This document shows, piece after piece, positions 50,528-60,405 of a DNA stretch of 64,000 bases. The notes beneath the pieces were generated by a model that made no database searches, had not been told where the DNA came from, and saw only the letters and a program-made list of their open reading frames with translations. Source of the DNA: Lucinisca nassula (lineage: Eukaryota > Mollusca > Bivalvia > Lucinida > Lucinidae). The position numbers were made by a program, and so were the translations under genes. How positions within the stretch are numbered: position 1 is the stretch's first letter; every line of letters starts with the position of its first letter. The stretch covers positions 128,184,188 through 128,248,187 of the forward strand of contig OY757015.1 of assembly GCA_963580285.1 (NCBI GenBank), written 5' to 3'.

Positions 50528-52615
50528 ATGGGTAGAAGAAAACAAAACAGAAAACAAAATATTGACCAAATAGCATCAGGGACATCCTTGATTGAGGGTG
50601 ATATTTCAGGGTCAGAATCTGAGACCTCTTTAGTACGTGGTGTGCGCAGTGAAACTTTGACTACTGCCTCTGCCGAGGTCCTACGAAGTAGTTCCTTGCA
50701 TGCAAGTAGACAGGACACACATTTGGGTGAGGGGAGCCATTCTAATGGGACTGACACTTTTAGCCCAAATCCTAATAATAGCAACCAAGATCATAGCCTT
50801 CAGTCACAGAACACAGGGTCAGGAGATGAGCAGTTGAGCTCCTTTAACATGAACAGTCCTGACAGTGCTGCTCAAATGAGTATACTTCTGCAAACTTTGA
50901 TCAAACAGCAAAATGAAGCCAACACTAAGGCCATGAAAGAATGCATGTCAGGTACCATGAATACACTGAGAGAAACATGCGAGGCAGTGAAGGAATGTGT
51001 TGTATCAGTGACAAGCACAACACAAAATAACTTTCAACAAATACTGTCTGAGCTGAGAGAAATGAGGAATGAGAGAACATTCCATCCAACTTCAAAAATA
51101 AGCTATACTGGGTCACAAAACCAGCGTCCAGTTACAAGTGTTTCCCAACAGCATGTTTCCAGACAGCCTCATGAAGTACTGGTGACAAATGCAGGAACTA
51201 CCATTCACAGCCCTATGCATAATCAAGTAGCAGTTACTTCCCTTGTTCAATCACAGCCCTACATGGCTACCCATAGCAGACTACCCACAATAAGCACATC
51301 TCACCCTACAAATGGGGCTCGAAGCACTGATTCATCAACAGGCACTAACAGCCCACAAAATAGCGCAATACGGTTAAATGTGACTGATGCCCAGCCATTT
51401 CTAGCCCCAAGTTTAACCAGTATGACAGATAAGCTGACTTCTGAGATAAATAATGTAAGCGGAGCCAGTTGCGCTAAGCATCAAAGTGTGCGATTACCAG
51501 CATTTTCAGGAAATTCAAATGACAGCTGGAAAGTATGGCATGCACGCTTCACCACCATTGCTAATCTCAATAAATGGGACGAGACTACACGTCTGAGTGA
51601 GCTTATGCAAAGGCTGCAGGGAACTGCAGCTGACTTTGTGTTTGATGAAATCCCCACTGAGATGCTGACTAATTATGAGTGTCTCCTTAATGAGCTTGAC
51701 TCAAGATTTAAGTCTGTCGAGACAAACAGAACATTCAAAGTCCAGTTCGGTAAGAGAATTCAAAGGTTTGAGGAAACTGTTGAAGATTACGCCGCAGAAT
51801 TGAAACGGCTCTATGATAAAGCTTATCCCGGTAGAAATCCTGAAATGCGGCGGCAACTCCTCTTACAGCAATTTCTAAATGGGCTTAGAGATAAAGCCGC
51901 CAAATTTGCAGTAGAATACTATAAAGAGCCCATCTCTATAGAAGAAGCAATTCATCATGTAGTAACATACCTGGAAGCCCAACAGGGTCCTAAGGTAAAT
52001 GACTGGGGTCGACCTGATCCTCACTCTAGGTCCGTCAGATTTGAGGATGAGGCTGGCAATGAGGGTGATTATGATAGTGATTATGATTATGATATATCCC
52101 GGGCCCGCTCAGTATCTCCCTTCCAGAAGCGAAGAAGTAGGTCAACCTTAAGAAAAATCAAGACCACTCCCAAAGGGTATAAAGATCAGAGTCCCGGTGG
52201 GGTGAATACAGATGACAAAGATATTTTACAGAAAATTCTCTCATTAGTGGAGAACTCCAATAAAGAGCTACAGATAGCCCCATCAACCCAGTCTCAACAT
52301 AAGGAAGTTCAAGGACACAAACCTTGTAACCAGAATTCTGACCCCAACAACAGAGGTCAAGGTTATGACCCAACCCAGGATCAACACACAAGCAATACGA
52401 ATCAGGGTCAAGGTCAGAACCAAGGTCAAGGTCGTTATGCCAATTTTCAATGCTTTTATTGTTCTCAGTGGGGGCATATAAAGGTAAACTGTCCAGTACT
52501 GAAGGCGGAGTATAACAAGGGTAGCCTAAGTAAACAGAACAGAAATCAGAGGTCGGCACCGGCTGGTACGCATTATTCATCACAGAGCCATGTCAACAAT
52601 ATTGATTTAAACTAG
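50528..52615 (+). CDS. gag: Gag polyprotein of the LTR element
   Basis: An intact 695-codon frame opens with ATG (MGRRKQNRKQNIDQIAS), about 85 nt after the PBS. The first ~300 residues are rich in Ser, Thr, Gln and Asn with little order. The capsid-type retrotransposon gag region follows at about 320-490 (RLPAFSGNSNDSWKVWHARF, FGKRIQRFEETVEDYAAEL, QQFLNGLRDKAAKFAVEYYK). Then come an acidic and Arg-rich stretch (SDYDYDISRARS) and a Gln/Asn-rich linker. A single CCHC zinc knuckle lies near residue 641 (CFYCSQWGHIKVNC, spacing CX2CX4HX4C) and would bind the RNA genome. The frame ends at TAG 52613-52615, exactly on the frameshift signal. No break was found in gag, in contrast to pol. Confidence 0.93.
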   Translation: MGRRKQNRKQNIDQIASGTSLIEGDISGSESETSLVRGVRSETLTTASAEVLRSSSLHASRQDTHLGEGSHSNGTDTFSPNPNNSNQDHSLQSQNTGSGDEQLSSFNMNSPDSAAQMSILLQTLIKQQNEANTKAMKECMSGTMNTLRETCEAVKECVVSVTSTTQNNFQQILSELREMRNERTFHPTSKISYTGSQNQRPVTSVSQQHVSRQPHEVLVTNAGTTIHSPMHNQVAVTSLVQSQPYMATHSRLPTISTSHPTNGARSTDSSTGTNSPQNSAIRLNVTDAQPFLAPSLTSMTDKLTSEINNVSGASCAKHQSVRLPAFSGNSNDSWKVWHARFTTIANLNKWDETTRLSELMQRLQGTAADFVFDEIPTEMLTNYECLLNELDSRFKSVETNRTFKVQFGKRIQRFEETVEDYAAELKRLYDKAYPGRNPEMRRQLLLQQFLNGLRDKAAKFAVEYYKEPISIEEAIHHVVTYLEAQQGPKVNDWGRPDPHSRSVRFEDEAGNEGDYDSDYDYDISRARSVSPFQKRRSRSTLRKIKTTPKGYKDQSPGGVNTDDKDILQKILSLVENSNKELQIAPSTQSQHKEVQGHKPCNQNSDPNNRGQGYDPTQDQHTSNTNQGQGQNQGQGRYANFQCFYCSQWGHIKVNCPVLKAEYNKGSLSKQNRNQRSAPAGTHYSSQSHVNNIDLN

Positions 52616-52665
52616 CAAGGACCGGTTTGTTTGGCCGACAGGCGGTCCCTGAAAATAAAGGCCAA
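52606..52665 (+). promoter_or_regulatory. -1 ribosomal frameshift signal: slippery heptamer plus H-type pseudoknot
   Basis: In gag frame the codons are GAT TTA AAC TAG, so T TTA AAC (52606-52612) is the X XXY YYZ heptamer in the correct register. After a 6-nt spacer, stem 1 pairs GGACCG (52619-52624) with CGGTCC (52643-52648). The loop sequence TTGGCC (52631-52636) pairs perfectly with GGCCAA (52660-52665) as stem 2. Loops are GTTTGT (6 nt) and CTGAAAATAAA (11 nt), with GACAGG between. After slipping, the -1 frame reads straight into the pol frame (LARTGLFGRQAV). Assignment is from sequence; activity is untested. Confidence 0.88.
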
Positions 52666-55600
52666 CCCCAATTGTTTTTGAATGAAAAATTAAACCATGA
52701 AACCATGTTGACCCAAGTTTCTAATTTGGTTAATATGAGAAATGCCAAGAAATTGGCACAAGAAGGGGCCCAACAAATTGAGCAAGACTGCTGCTCCTCA
52801 AAAGTTCCCTTGTTTAATGGCAAGAAGAGCACAGATGAAACAATTACAGATTCTGCACTCCAGGTCACCCCAGAACAGGTTTCAGCAACAGCCTCCCCAA
52901 AAGACCAAACAGTTCTTACATCATCTGGGTCCTCTACAGAACTTCAGTCCGCCTTTGAAGGGAGCCAGAAAACCTCCGAATTAAGATCCAAAGAGGCTTC
53001 ATCAATTGAAGGGTTATCTGACCTTAAGAACTGCTCTGAACCCCCAGTTTTAACAACAGACAAAAAGTGTGAGGGCTCTTCATTAAAACGAATAGTGCGC
53101 AGTGATGGGTTCTACTTGGAGGCCTTTTTGGAAAAGTTGTTTTTACCATAGATACAGGGGCGACTAAAACTGTTATATCCAAAACAGTTTATCAATCAAT
53201 TCCGCAGTCAAACAGGCCTGTATTATCTAAAACCATGGGTCTTACGGAGGCCTCAGGCCAGCCTCTCTCACAATTAGGAACCGCAGAATTCACTATTGAG
53301 TTAGCTGGTCTCCAGTTCAAGGCAGACATTGTAGTGGCGAATATTGAAGACGAGGGTTTATTTGGGCATGACCTTTTAAGCATGGGTGGGGCTCAGGTCC
53401 AGAGTTTCAAGACCGGTACTGTCTTTTAATGGCATCCAGCCTTACAGACCTTAACTCAAGAGTCACCCATAAAGTGAGATTGCTCAATCCCGACATATAT
53501 GACATCTCAATAAACCAAGACACGACCATTGGAACTGCGGAGGATGTGATGGAAATCACCACAGTATTTGAGGAAAATGCACTTTCACACCTAGCACCCC
53601 AAAACACGCCAACAAACCAGGCATCTGAAAATGGCACTTCAAACCAGGCATCCCAAAACATACCAACACACCATGCATCCGAAAATGACAATTCACACCT
53701 AGCATCCCAAAACATTCTAACACACTGGGCATCTGAAAACAACAATGCAGCACCCCAATACATATCCACCTACCCAACATTCAGAAATGTCAATTCATAC
53801 CCTGCAACCCAATACATCACCACACACTGTGCATCTCAAGCTGCAATCTCACCACCCACAATTTCATGCAAAACCACACATACTCCATCCGAAAACTGTC
53901 GTGCGGGATTGAGAAGGGTTGCTGAAGAACCAGTGCCTGAGCACCTTCAAGAACTTTATCGGACTGCCTGTACGGACAGAATAGAGGCTGAGAAGGCCAG
54001 GATAGCTCAGACTTTGAACAAGTTCCAAGAAACATTTTCAAAAAATGAGTTTGACCTTGACCTCACACATTAAATAGAGTACACAATAGATGTAGGTGAC
54101 CATCCTCCAATAAAACAGGCTCCTCGCAGAGTCCCTGTTGCTTTTGCAGCTGAGGAAGAGAATGTCTTAAAACAACTTGAGGAACAAGGGATCATTATGA
54201 AGAGTACCTCACCCTGGGCTAGCCCAATATGTCTTGTACGCAAGCGGTCGGGAAAAATTAGACCATGTGTAGACTATAGGAGGCTCAATATAATTTGTAA
54301 GAAAGATGCGCAGCCACTGCCAAGGGTTAATGACTGTTTGGATGCCATCGCAGGTGCTAAATTCTTGTCAAGTTTCGATCTTACGTCCGGCTTCCACCAG
54401 GTTCCAATAAGAGAACTGGATGTACCCAAAAGTGCATTCTGCACCAAATTTGGCTTATACGAATATTTAACTATGCCCATGGGAATGTCAAATAGTCCGG
54501 CGTGCTTTCAAAGGCTTATGGAATTAGCTTTGACGGGCCTTCAGTGGCACACTTGCCTCATATATGTTGATGATGTGCTGGTTTACGGGGCAAACTTTGA
54601 TGAGCACATGCAAAGAGTCGAGGAGGTGTTGACGCGAATGAAAGAAGCTGGCTTAAAACTAAAGCCAGAAAAATGTCGGCTGTTGCAAACACAAGTAAAC
54701 TTTTTAGGACATATTGTCTCTGCCGAGGGAGTTCTTCCGAATCCAGAAAATCTAGCAAAGGTGAAAGCATGGCCTATTCCTAAAACTCCCACACATGTTA
54801 GGCAAATACTCGGCATTGGTAGTTATTACCGTCGTTTCATTAAGGGTTACAGTGACCTGGTTAGACCACTGACACAATTAACACATAAGAATCAGTCTTT
54901 TCTTTGGACTGACCAATGCCAGAAGTCCTTTGAAGCTTTAAAAGCAAAGCTAACCAGCTCGGATATAATGGCTTACCCAATTAACAATGGTGGCTTATTT
55001 ATTTTAGACAGTGATGCCAGTGATACTCAGGTTGCTGGTATCCTTAGCCAGATCCAAGACGGGAAGGAGAGAGTCATTAGCTATGGAAGCAGGACTCTCA
55101 ATAAAGCAGAAAGGAATTACTGTATACGATAAAGAGCTACTTGCTATCAGGTATTTCACTGAATACTACAGACAGTATCTGCTTGGGAGAAACTTTTAGT
55201 ACGCAGTGACCACCAAGCTTTAAACTACCTTTTCCGGCTAAAAGAACCAAAAGGCCGTATAGCCAGATGGATTGAGATACTCTCTGCGTATGATTTCAGC
55301 ATTGAATTCCGCAATGGAAAAAAGCACAATAATGTGGATTGCCTTTCACGTTGTCCGAATCCCTGGGACTGTGACTGCTCAGAGGTGGATAATCTTGACT
55401 CATTAAAGTGTGGACCCTGTGCAAAGTGCACCAAGCGATACAAAGAGATGCAAGGTGATACTCGCATAATGACTAATCAGGCCTCTGAACAGCACACAGA
55501 ACAATCTGAGAGTGTCCGAGCAGTGAACACTAGATCACACACTGGGGGATACATTGACCAGATTCTTCCAGGTCCTTCAAAGACCACCAGCACCTTTTTA

Positions 55601-56980
55601 AATCAATGGCTATCTGATCACGATTTGGCCAGAGTGCAGAGATTGCAATCAGCAGATCCTGAACTGGCACCTATTATGAATGCCATAGTCAAAGGTGAAA
55701 GACCTCCCCACTCTGAAGTGGTAGCGCTGAGCTCAGCCACCCGGCACTTTTGGAGCATATGACATTCTCTGACTTTGCGAAACGGATGCTTATACAAGTT
55801 GTTCTACCGCAAAGATGCAACTGGTTGCCATTTGCAATTTATTGTCCCTAAAGTGCTTAAGAAGGAAATCTTGGCAAAAGTGCACAATTCCCTAATATCA
55901 GGACATTTAGGTCAAAAGAAGACCCTTGGGAAACTATTACAAAGGTTTTACTGGTACAATGTTAGGGAGGATGTTCACATGTGGATAGTAAAGTGTGATG
56001 TATGTGCCTCCATAAAGCCACCACAACGTAAATCCCGTGCACCTATGGGAAGGATGCAGGTTGGTGCAACACTAGATAGAATTTCTACTGACTTTTTGGG
56101 ACCATTGCCCCTTACCCCAAGTGGCAATCGGTATATTTTGTTAGCCACTGACCATTTCACAAAGTGGGTGGAGATCATGGCAGTGCCAGATCAGACCGCC
56201 AAAACTTGTGCCAACAAACTATTAAATGATGTTATAGCACGATATGGCTGCCCCCTTACTCTACACTCAGACCAAGGAAAATGCTACGAAAGTTCTATTA
56301 TGGCCGAGTTGTGTAAACTTCTTGAAATCAAGAAAACAAGGACCTCACCGAGAAACCCCAGATGCAACGGCCAAGCTGAGAGATTCAATCGTAGCCTCTT
56401 ACGAATGATAAAATCCTATCTCCAAGGAGAGCAGGAAAACTGGGATTTAAACCTAGGCTGCTTAGCCTTTGCCTACAGATCCACCCCACAGGAGTCTACC
56501 GGACTCTCACCTTTTCTGCTGATGATGGGAAGAGAAGCCCGTATTCCTGCTGAACTAATGTATGGGGGTCAGTGCAATGAAAGCTGTGAAGTACAGAACT
56601 ATGGAGAGTATGTTGAGCGGCTTCGAACCCGAATGCAGCATGCACATGAAGTGGCCCGGAAACACCTGGCTGTTAGTGCCAAAAGGCAAGGATAAATATA
56701 TGATTCTAAGCTTTCTGTGAATCACTACAAAGTTGGTGATTTTGTCTGGGTTGAAATAGAGGCTAGCAAACCTGGAATTTCTCCAAAATTACGGGCCTTG
56801 TACAGGGGTCCCTGCATAATAACACAGAAGTACAATGACCTTGACTTTAAAGTTCAGCTTTCACAGTCTGGGCTACAACAAGTACTGCATCACAACAAAT
56901 TAAAACCATACAAAGGGGAAAATGTCCCGGAGTGGGCCAAGATAGTCAAGGCCACCCTGGAATCACAGAAACGGAACTAA
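52612..56980 (+). pseudogene. pol: Pol: protease, RT, RNase H, integrase; several breaks
   Basis: Domains in order are as follows. A ~170-codon low-complexity lead (52612-53151) comes first. The aspartic protease has TIDTGATKTVIS near 53145 and LFGHDLLSMGG. RT is at 54074-54900, with PCVDYRRLN, FDLTSGFHQVPI (catalytic Asp) and IYVDDVLVYG (catalytic YVDD near 54563). RNase H has DSDASD near 55010 and VISYGSRTLNKAERNY. The integrase zinc region has HNSLISGHLG and CDVCAS. The integrase core has ISTDFLGPLP (Asp), LHSDQGKCYE (Asp) and CNGQAERFNR (Glu). The C-terminal GPY/F-like part has LYRGPCIIT near 56810. Breaks: a frame change before the protease near 53120, another near 53410, TAA at 54073, frame changes near 55120 and 55190 in RNase H, a stop near 55760, and TAA near 56692. 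All catalytic residues survive, so decay is recent. Confidence 0.9.
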
Positions 56981-57099
56981 ATGGCCATATCTTCAAAACC
57001 ATTTTTTTTTCAGTGGTTTTAAGATAAAGTGATTATCAATTGTGTTGGATTTATTTTTTACCATGCTGGAGTCAGATGATTTTCTTATTACAATCCAAA

Positions 57100-57770
57100 C
57101 CTGTGGTCTGATGGGAGAACATCAGAAGACAGAAGATATTTATTATTACAGTTTGAGTCTGTGGTCTGATGAGACAGCATCAGAAGACAGAAGATAATTT
57201 TTATTACAGTCTGAACCTGTGGTCTGATGGGAGATCAGAAGACAGAAGATATTTTTTATTACAGTTCAAGCCTGTGGTCTGATGGGAGAACATCAGAAGA
57301 CAAAATATAATTTTTATTAAAGTTTGAGTCTGTGGTCTGATGGGAGATCAGAAGACAGAAGATATTTTATTACAGTTTAAGCCTGTGGTCTGATGGGAGA
57401 ACATCAGAAGACAGAAAATGATTTTTATTACAGTTTAAGCCTGTGGTCTGATGAGACAGCATCGGAAGACAGAAGATGATTTTTATTACAGTCTGAGCCT
57501 GTGGTCTGATGAGACAGCATCAGAAGACTGATGATAATTTTTATTACAGTCTGAGCCTGTGGTCTGATGGGAGAACATCAGAAGACAGAAAATATTTATT
57601 ATTACAGTTTGCCTCTGTGGTCTGATGGGACAGCATCAGAAGACAGAAGAGATTTTTTTATTACAGTCTGAGCCTGTGGTCTGATGGGAGAACATCAGAA
57701 GACAGATTTGCTGTGTTTATTACAGTCCAAACCTGTTGTCTGATGGGAGTACATCAGAAGACAAGTGGAA
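57100..57770 (+). repeat. Twelve tandem ~57-bp repeats, each a hairpin
   Basis: Each unit has CCTGTGGTCTGATG, a variable 3-6 nt, CATCAGAAGACAGAA (or ATCAGAAGAC), then TTTTTATTACAGT. TCTGATG pairs with CATCAGA across the variable loop. In units with a 3-base deletion (GGTCTGATGGGAGATCAGA) a shorter TCTGAT/ATCAGA stem remains. Cores lie near 57112, 57170, 57220, 57277, 57333, 57390, 57443, 57501, 57559, 57616, 57675 and 57735. The array lies between the end of pol and the accessory ORFs. Confidence 0.9.
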
Positions 57771-58121
57771 AATATCATTTACTATGTTCTGTACAGATTA
57801 AGACTAAAAACTACAGATTAAGAATAGACAGTGCAGACTAAGACTAGAAATTACAGATTAAGACTAGAACCTACAGATACAGATTAAGATTATCACAGGT
57901 TGGATAAATGAGATATCACAGACATACAGTAGGATTAACCCGAAGTTATGTAACCAGCACAAGTGTAAAGATTCCAGGACCTGCCCGGGTGTAAAAAAAA
58001 AAAAAAATTAAATTTCAGCAGTAAAGATTCTTAGAACTAAGAACAGGCTACATTATCACCAGGCAGTCAGTTAAGAATATTGGGTAATATACATGTTTAA
58101 CTTTGCAGAACATCCCAAGAG

Positions 58122-58397
58122 ATGGATAAAGCAGCTGATGGGAAGATGTTTAAAAATTCCAAGGACAAGCCATATGCCCAGCATATTGATGTGATTGAGG
58201 CAGCCACGAAGTTAGAAGGCCACTCGGAGTTCCTCATGAGCAGACTGAGATCTCATGACAGGACCACCAGACCACATAGGAGAAAGCACTTTAACACATG
58301 CATGCTCCCGAAATGCTATGTTGATGACTTGATGTTAGTGGAAGGTGCAGATGTGACATCTCCGCAACTACAAGAGAACAGCAGCCAATTGAATTAG
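58122..58397 (+). CDS. Small accessory ORF of unknown function (91 aa)
   Basis: ATG-initiated, reading MDKAADGKMFKNSKDKPYAQ, then HIDVIEAATKLEGHSEF, a basic stretch RTTRPHRRKH, and CMLPKCYVDDLMLVEGADV. I do not recognise a family. Just upstream, TTTAACTTTGCAG at 58098-58110 looks like a splice acceptor, with the ATG 12 bases later. The frame could therefore be an exon of a spliced accessory transcript. It could equally be a chance frame. Confidence 0.4.
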   Translation: MDKAADGKMFKNSKDKPYAQHIDVIEAATKLEGHSEFLMSRLRSHDRTTRPHRRKHFNTCMLPKCYVDDLMLVEGADVTSPQLQENSSQLN

Positions 58398-58728
58398 AGA
58401 GAACAGCAGCTCATAGAAAAAAAAAATCTTTTCTATACTGACTTGTGTGTTATGCTTCTTTATTCACTGACCAACAGCTGATGTTTATGTTTTTGAAACA
58501 GTTTTTCTTCTGGTCTCTTGGGTTGACTCTATTTGTTCAGGTCCAAGATTGCACATGATCCGTACGAAGTTAAAGACCCTTTTGTCATATCAGTCTATCC
58601 CAGTAACCAAATCCAACCAAGCACAGAACATTAAGGTCCAAAATCTTCAGGGTGTTAAGGTGTGGCTCTTAAGGTCCCTCTTTTCCTCACATTATTGGAT
58701 TTGTTCCTTGTCTATTTGTAGTCTCGGG

Positions 58729-60405
58729 ATGTCAGAGCAGAAGAACAAACACAATGGTGGCAGGGCTTATCAGTGCCGCTACTGTCTGGCAACTGGCAAA
58801 GAATATATAAACGAGAAGGCAAGGGTCGAGAACCACATCAGGAATACGCACCTTAGGCCGGACCAGTTACCCTTCTACTGCCAACTCTGCAAGTTCCATT
58901 GCACTAATAGGGACGAGTTAGACAACCATGTCAGCAACTATCGGTGGCATGCGAAGAGACTCTTTGACTCAACATGGAATCCGATACCTGATTCACCCAG
59001 TTTCCTTATGGAGAACCCAAAGCCATATGTGATTGGGTTACAGGATTATATCAAACTGTCAAAGGAAGACTCTGACAGCTACTTTGCCCAGAAGCGCGAG
59101 GCAAAGAGGTCATCATCTGTCACAGGGGATGTGCTGACCCAGGCAGTTCAGGTTCTGAATGGCTATTCCGATGACCTGGATGGTGACCTCCTGCAAGATA
59201 ATTCAGTCCAGTCACCACAAGCCACAAGTCATGGAGAAGGCCCACTGCCAAGTACTTCATCTGACAAAGATGTCCTATCAACTCCAGCTGGGGTTACCAC
59301 AACATATGAGGCTGTTCAACTGGTGCCAGTAGGACCGGCAATACAGATGAGAGATGCTCCAGTTTTGAGCGTTCCCAACCCAGTCGAGGTGCCTACAGCC
59401 AGTGTTCCCCCTCAGGGTCAAGTATATGTTCAGCCTGTTCTAGACCTCATGCAGGCTCTTCTAGGTGCAGCAATGCCGGGATATTCAGGGCCACCCGGAA
59501 GTCTTACTAGACCTGTGAGTGGTTTAGTGGGGCCCAACTTGGAAATCACCAAACCGATGTTGAAGAAGACTGTCCCATCTAGCCACGCACATGGGAGTAC
59601 CAGCACTGAAAAACCCCTGGATTTGACACAGACCACTCAGAAGCAGAATGATGAGCCTCTGGATCTATCCATCATGGAGACTGGTCAGACCGGCTACAAA
59701 TCACCTGAGGTTTTACCTGGTACCACAAATAACCTTCCCAAGGGACCTGCTGGACCAGAAGAAATGTCAAGGAGCAGTACTCTGGGCTCAAGCCTAACTT
59801 CCTCAGAGACCCCTGATGTTTCAGAGCCCCTCTCAGCCAGCCAAACAGGAAGCAAGGACAAAATAGAGACCCTGTCACCTAAGCAAGGCCCATCAAGTGC
59901 TGAACCAGTTGAGGAAGAAAACCTAATGAATCAGCTTTTAGGAGACGGGGAAAAACGTATACTGTCTCCTATAAGGGATGACTGCCGGGTGGTAAAATTA
60001 AGCAAACAACAGGCCGAAAATAATTTCATATCACAAGAACATTTCAACACCATGATGGATACCTGGAAGGAAGAAAACAAGAAGTTAAAGGAAGAATTAG
60101 AGAGAAATAGCAGAACTGTAAGATGCCTAGAGAAAACAGTAGAAAAAGAAATGAAAGAACAGACCAAGACACTAAACTTAATAAGTGATAATTTGACACA
60201 TCTTGTAACATTTTTTAGAACAAATGCCAGGGAGGAAAGAAGGAGAAGAGAGAGAGAAGAAGAAGAGAGAAAGAAGGAAGACGAGATCAAGCAGAGAGAA
60301 GAGGAGAGAAAACGGAAGAGAGAAAGCCATGACTATGAAAATCAAGGCGCGTCTAAATTATCATCAGTACTTGGAGAAATAAGGAAGAATAAAAGAAAGA
60401 AGTAA
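58729..60405 (+). CDS. ORF3: C2H2-type zinc-finger protein with PLDLT/PLDLS motifs and charged coiled coil
   Basis: An open frame of 558 codons from ATG 58729 (MSEQKNKHNGG). The frame is also open for 60 codons upstream, but a strong acceptor-like TTGTTCCTTGTCTATTTGTAG ends 8 bases before this ATG, so translation from a spliced mRNA is likely. Finger 1 is C16, C19, H36, H41. Finger 2 is C51, C54, H67, H74. Residues 100-420 are Ser/Pro/Thr-rich. PLDLT lies at 296-300 and PLDLS at 310-314; PxDLS is the peptide bound by the corepressor CtBP. From about 435 the chain is strongly charged and helical (TWKEENKKLKEELERNSRTV, then EERRRREREEEERKK) and ends in basic clusters (KRKRES, KNKRKK), which suggests nuclear entry. 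It sits in the env position but shows no signal peptide or transmembrane segment. A DNA- or RNA-binding regulator is inferred. Confidence 0.8.
   Translation: MSEQKNKHNGGRAYQCRYCLATGKEYINEKARVENHIRNTHLRPDQLPFYCQLCKFHCTNRDELDNHVSNYRWHAKRLFDSTWNPIPDSPSFLMENPKPYVIGLQDYIKLSKEDSDSYFAQKREAKRSSSVTGDVLTQAVQVLNGYSDDLDGDLLQDNSVQSPQATSHGEGPLPSTSSDKDVLSTPAGVTTTYEAVQLVPVGPAIQMRDAPVLSVPNPVEVPTASVPPQGQVYVQPVLDLMQALLGAAMPGYSGPPGSLTRPVSGLVGPNLEITKPMLKKTVPSSHAHGSTSTEKPLDLTQTTQKQNDEPLDLSIMETGQTGYKSPEVLPGTTNNLPKGPAGPEEMSRSSTLGSSLTSSETPDVSEPLSASQTGSKDKIETLSPKQGPSSAEPVEEENLMNQLLGDGEKRILSPIRDDCRVVKLSKQQAENNFISQEHFNTMMDTWKEENKKLKEELERNSRTVRCLEKTVEKEMKEQTKTLNLISDNLTHLVTFFRTNAREERRRREREEEERKKEDEIKQREEERKRKRESHDYENQGASKLSSVLGEIRKNKRKK

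Noticed and set aside
52613..52618. Stop-codon readthrough (TAG CAA) at the end of gag
   Set aside because: TAGCAA resembles a leaky context, but the same gag frame soon hits further stops, whereas the -1 frame after the slippery heptamer opens into pol. Frameshifting explains the layout better.
53407..53780. Minus-strand frames rich in Trp-Cys-Phe repeats within pol
   Set aside because: They are antisense to a short degenerate repeat on the plus strand (AS.NxNSHLASQNIxTHx) between the protease and RT. There is no independent evidence of coding.
58549..58728. Upstream 60-codon extension of ORF3
   Set aside because: It lacks conserved features, is Leu/Ser-rich where it overlaps the polypyrimidine tract, and is better read as an intron end before the acceptor at 58720-58721.
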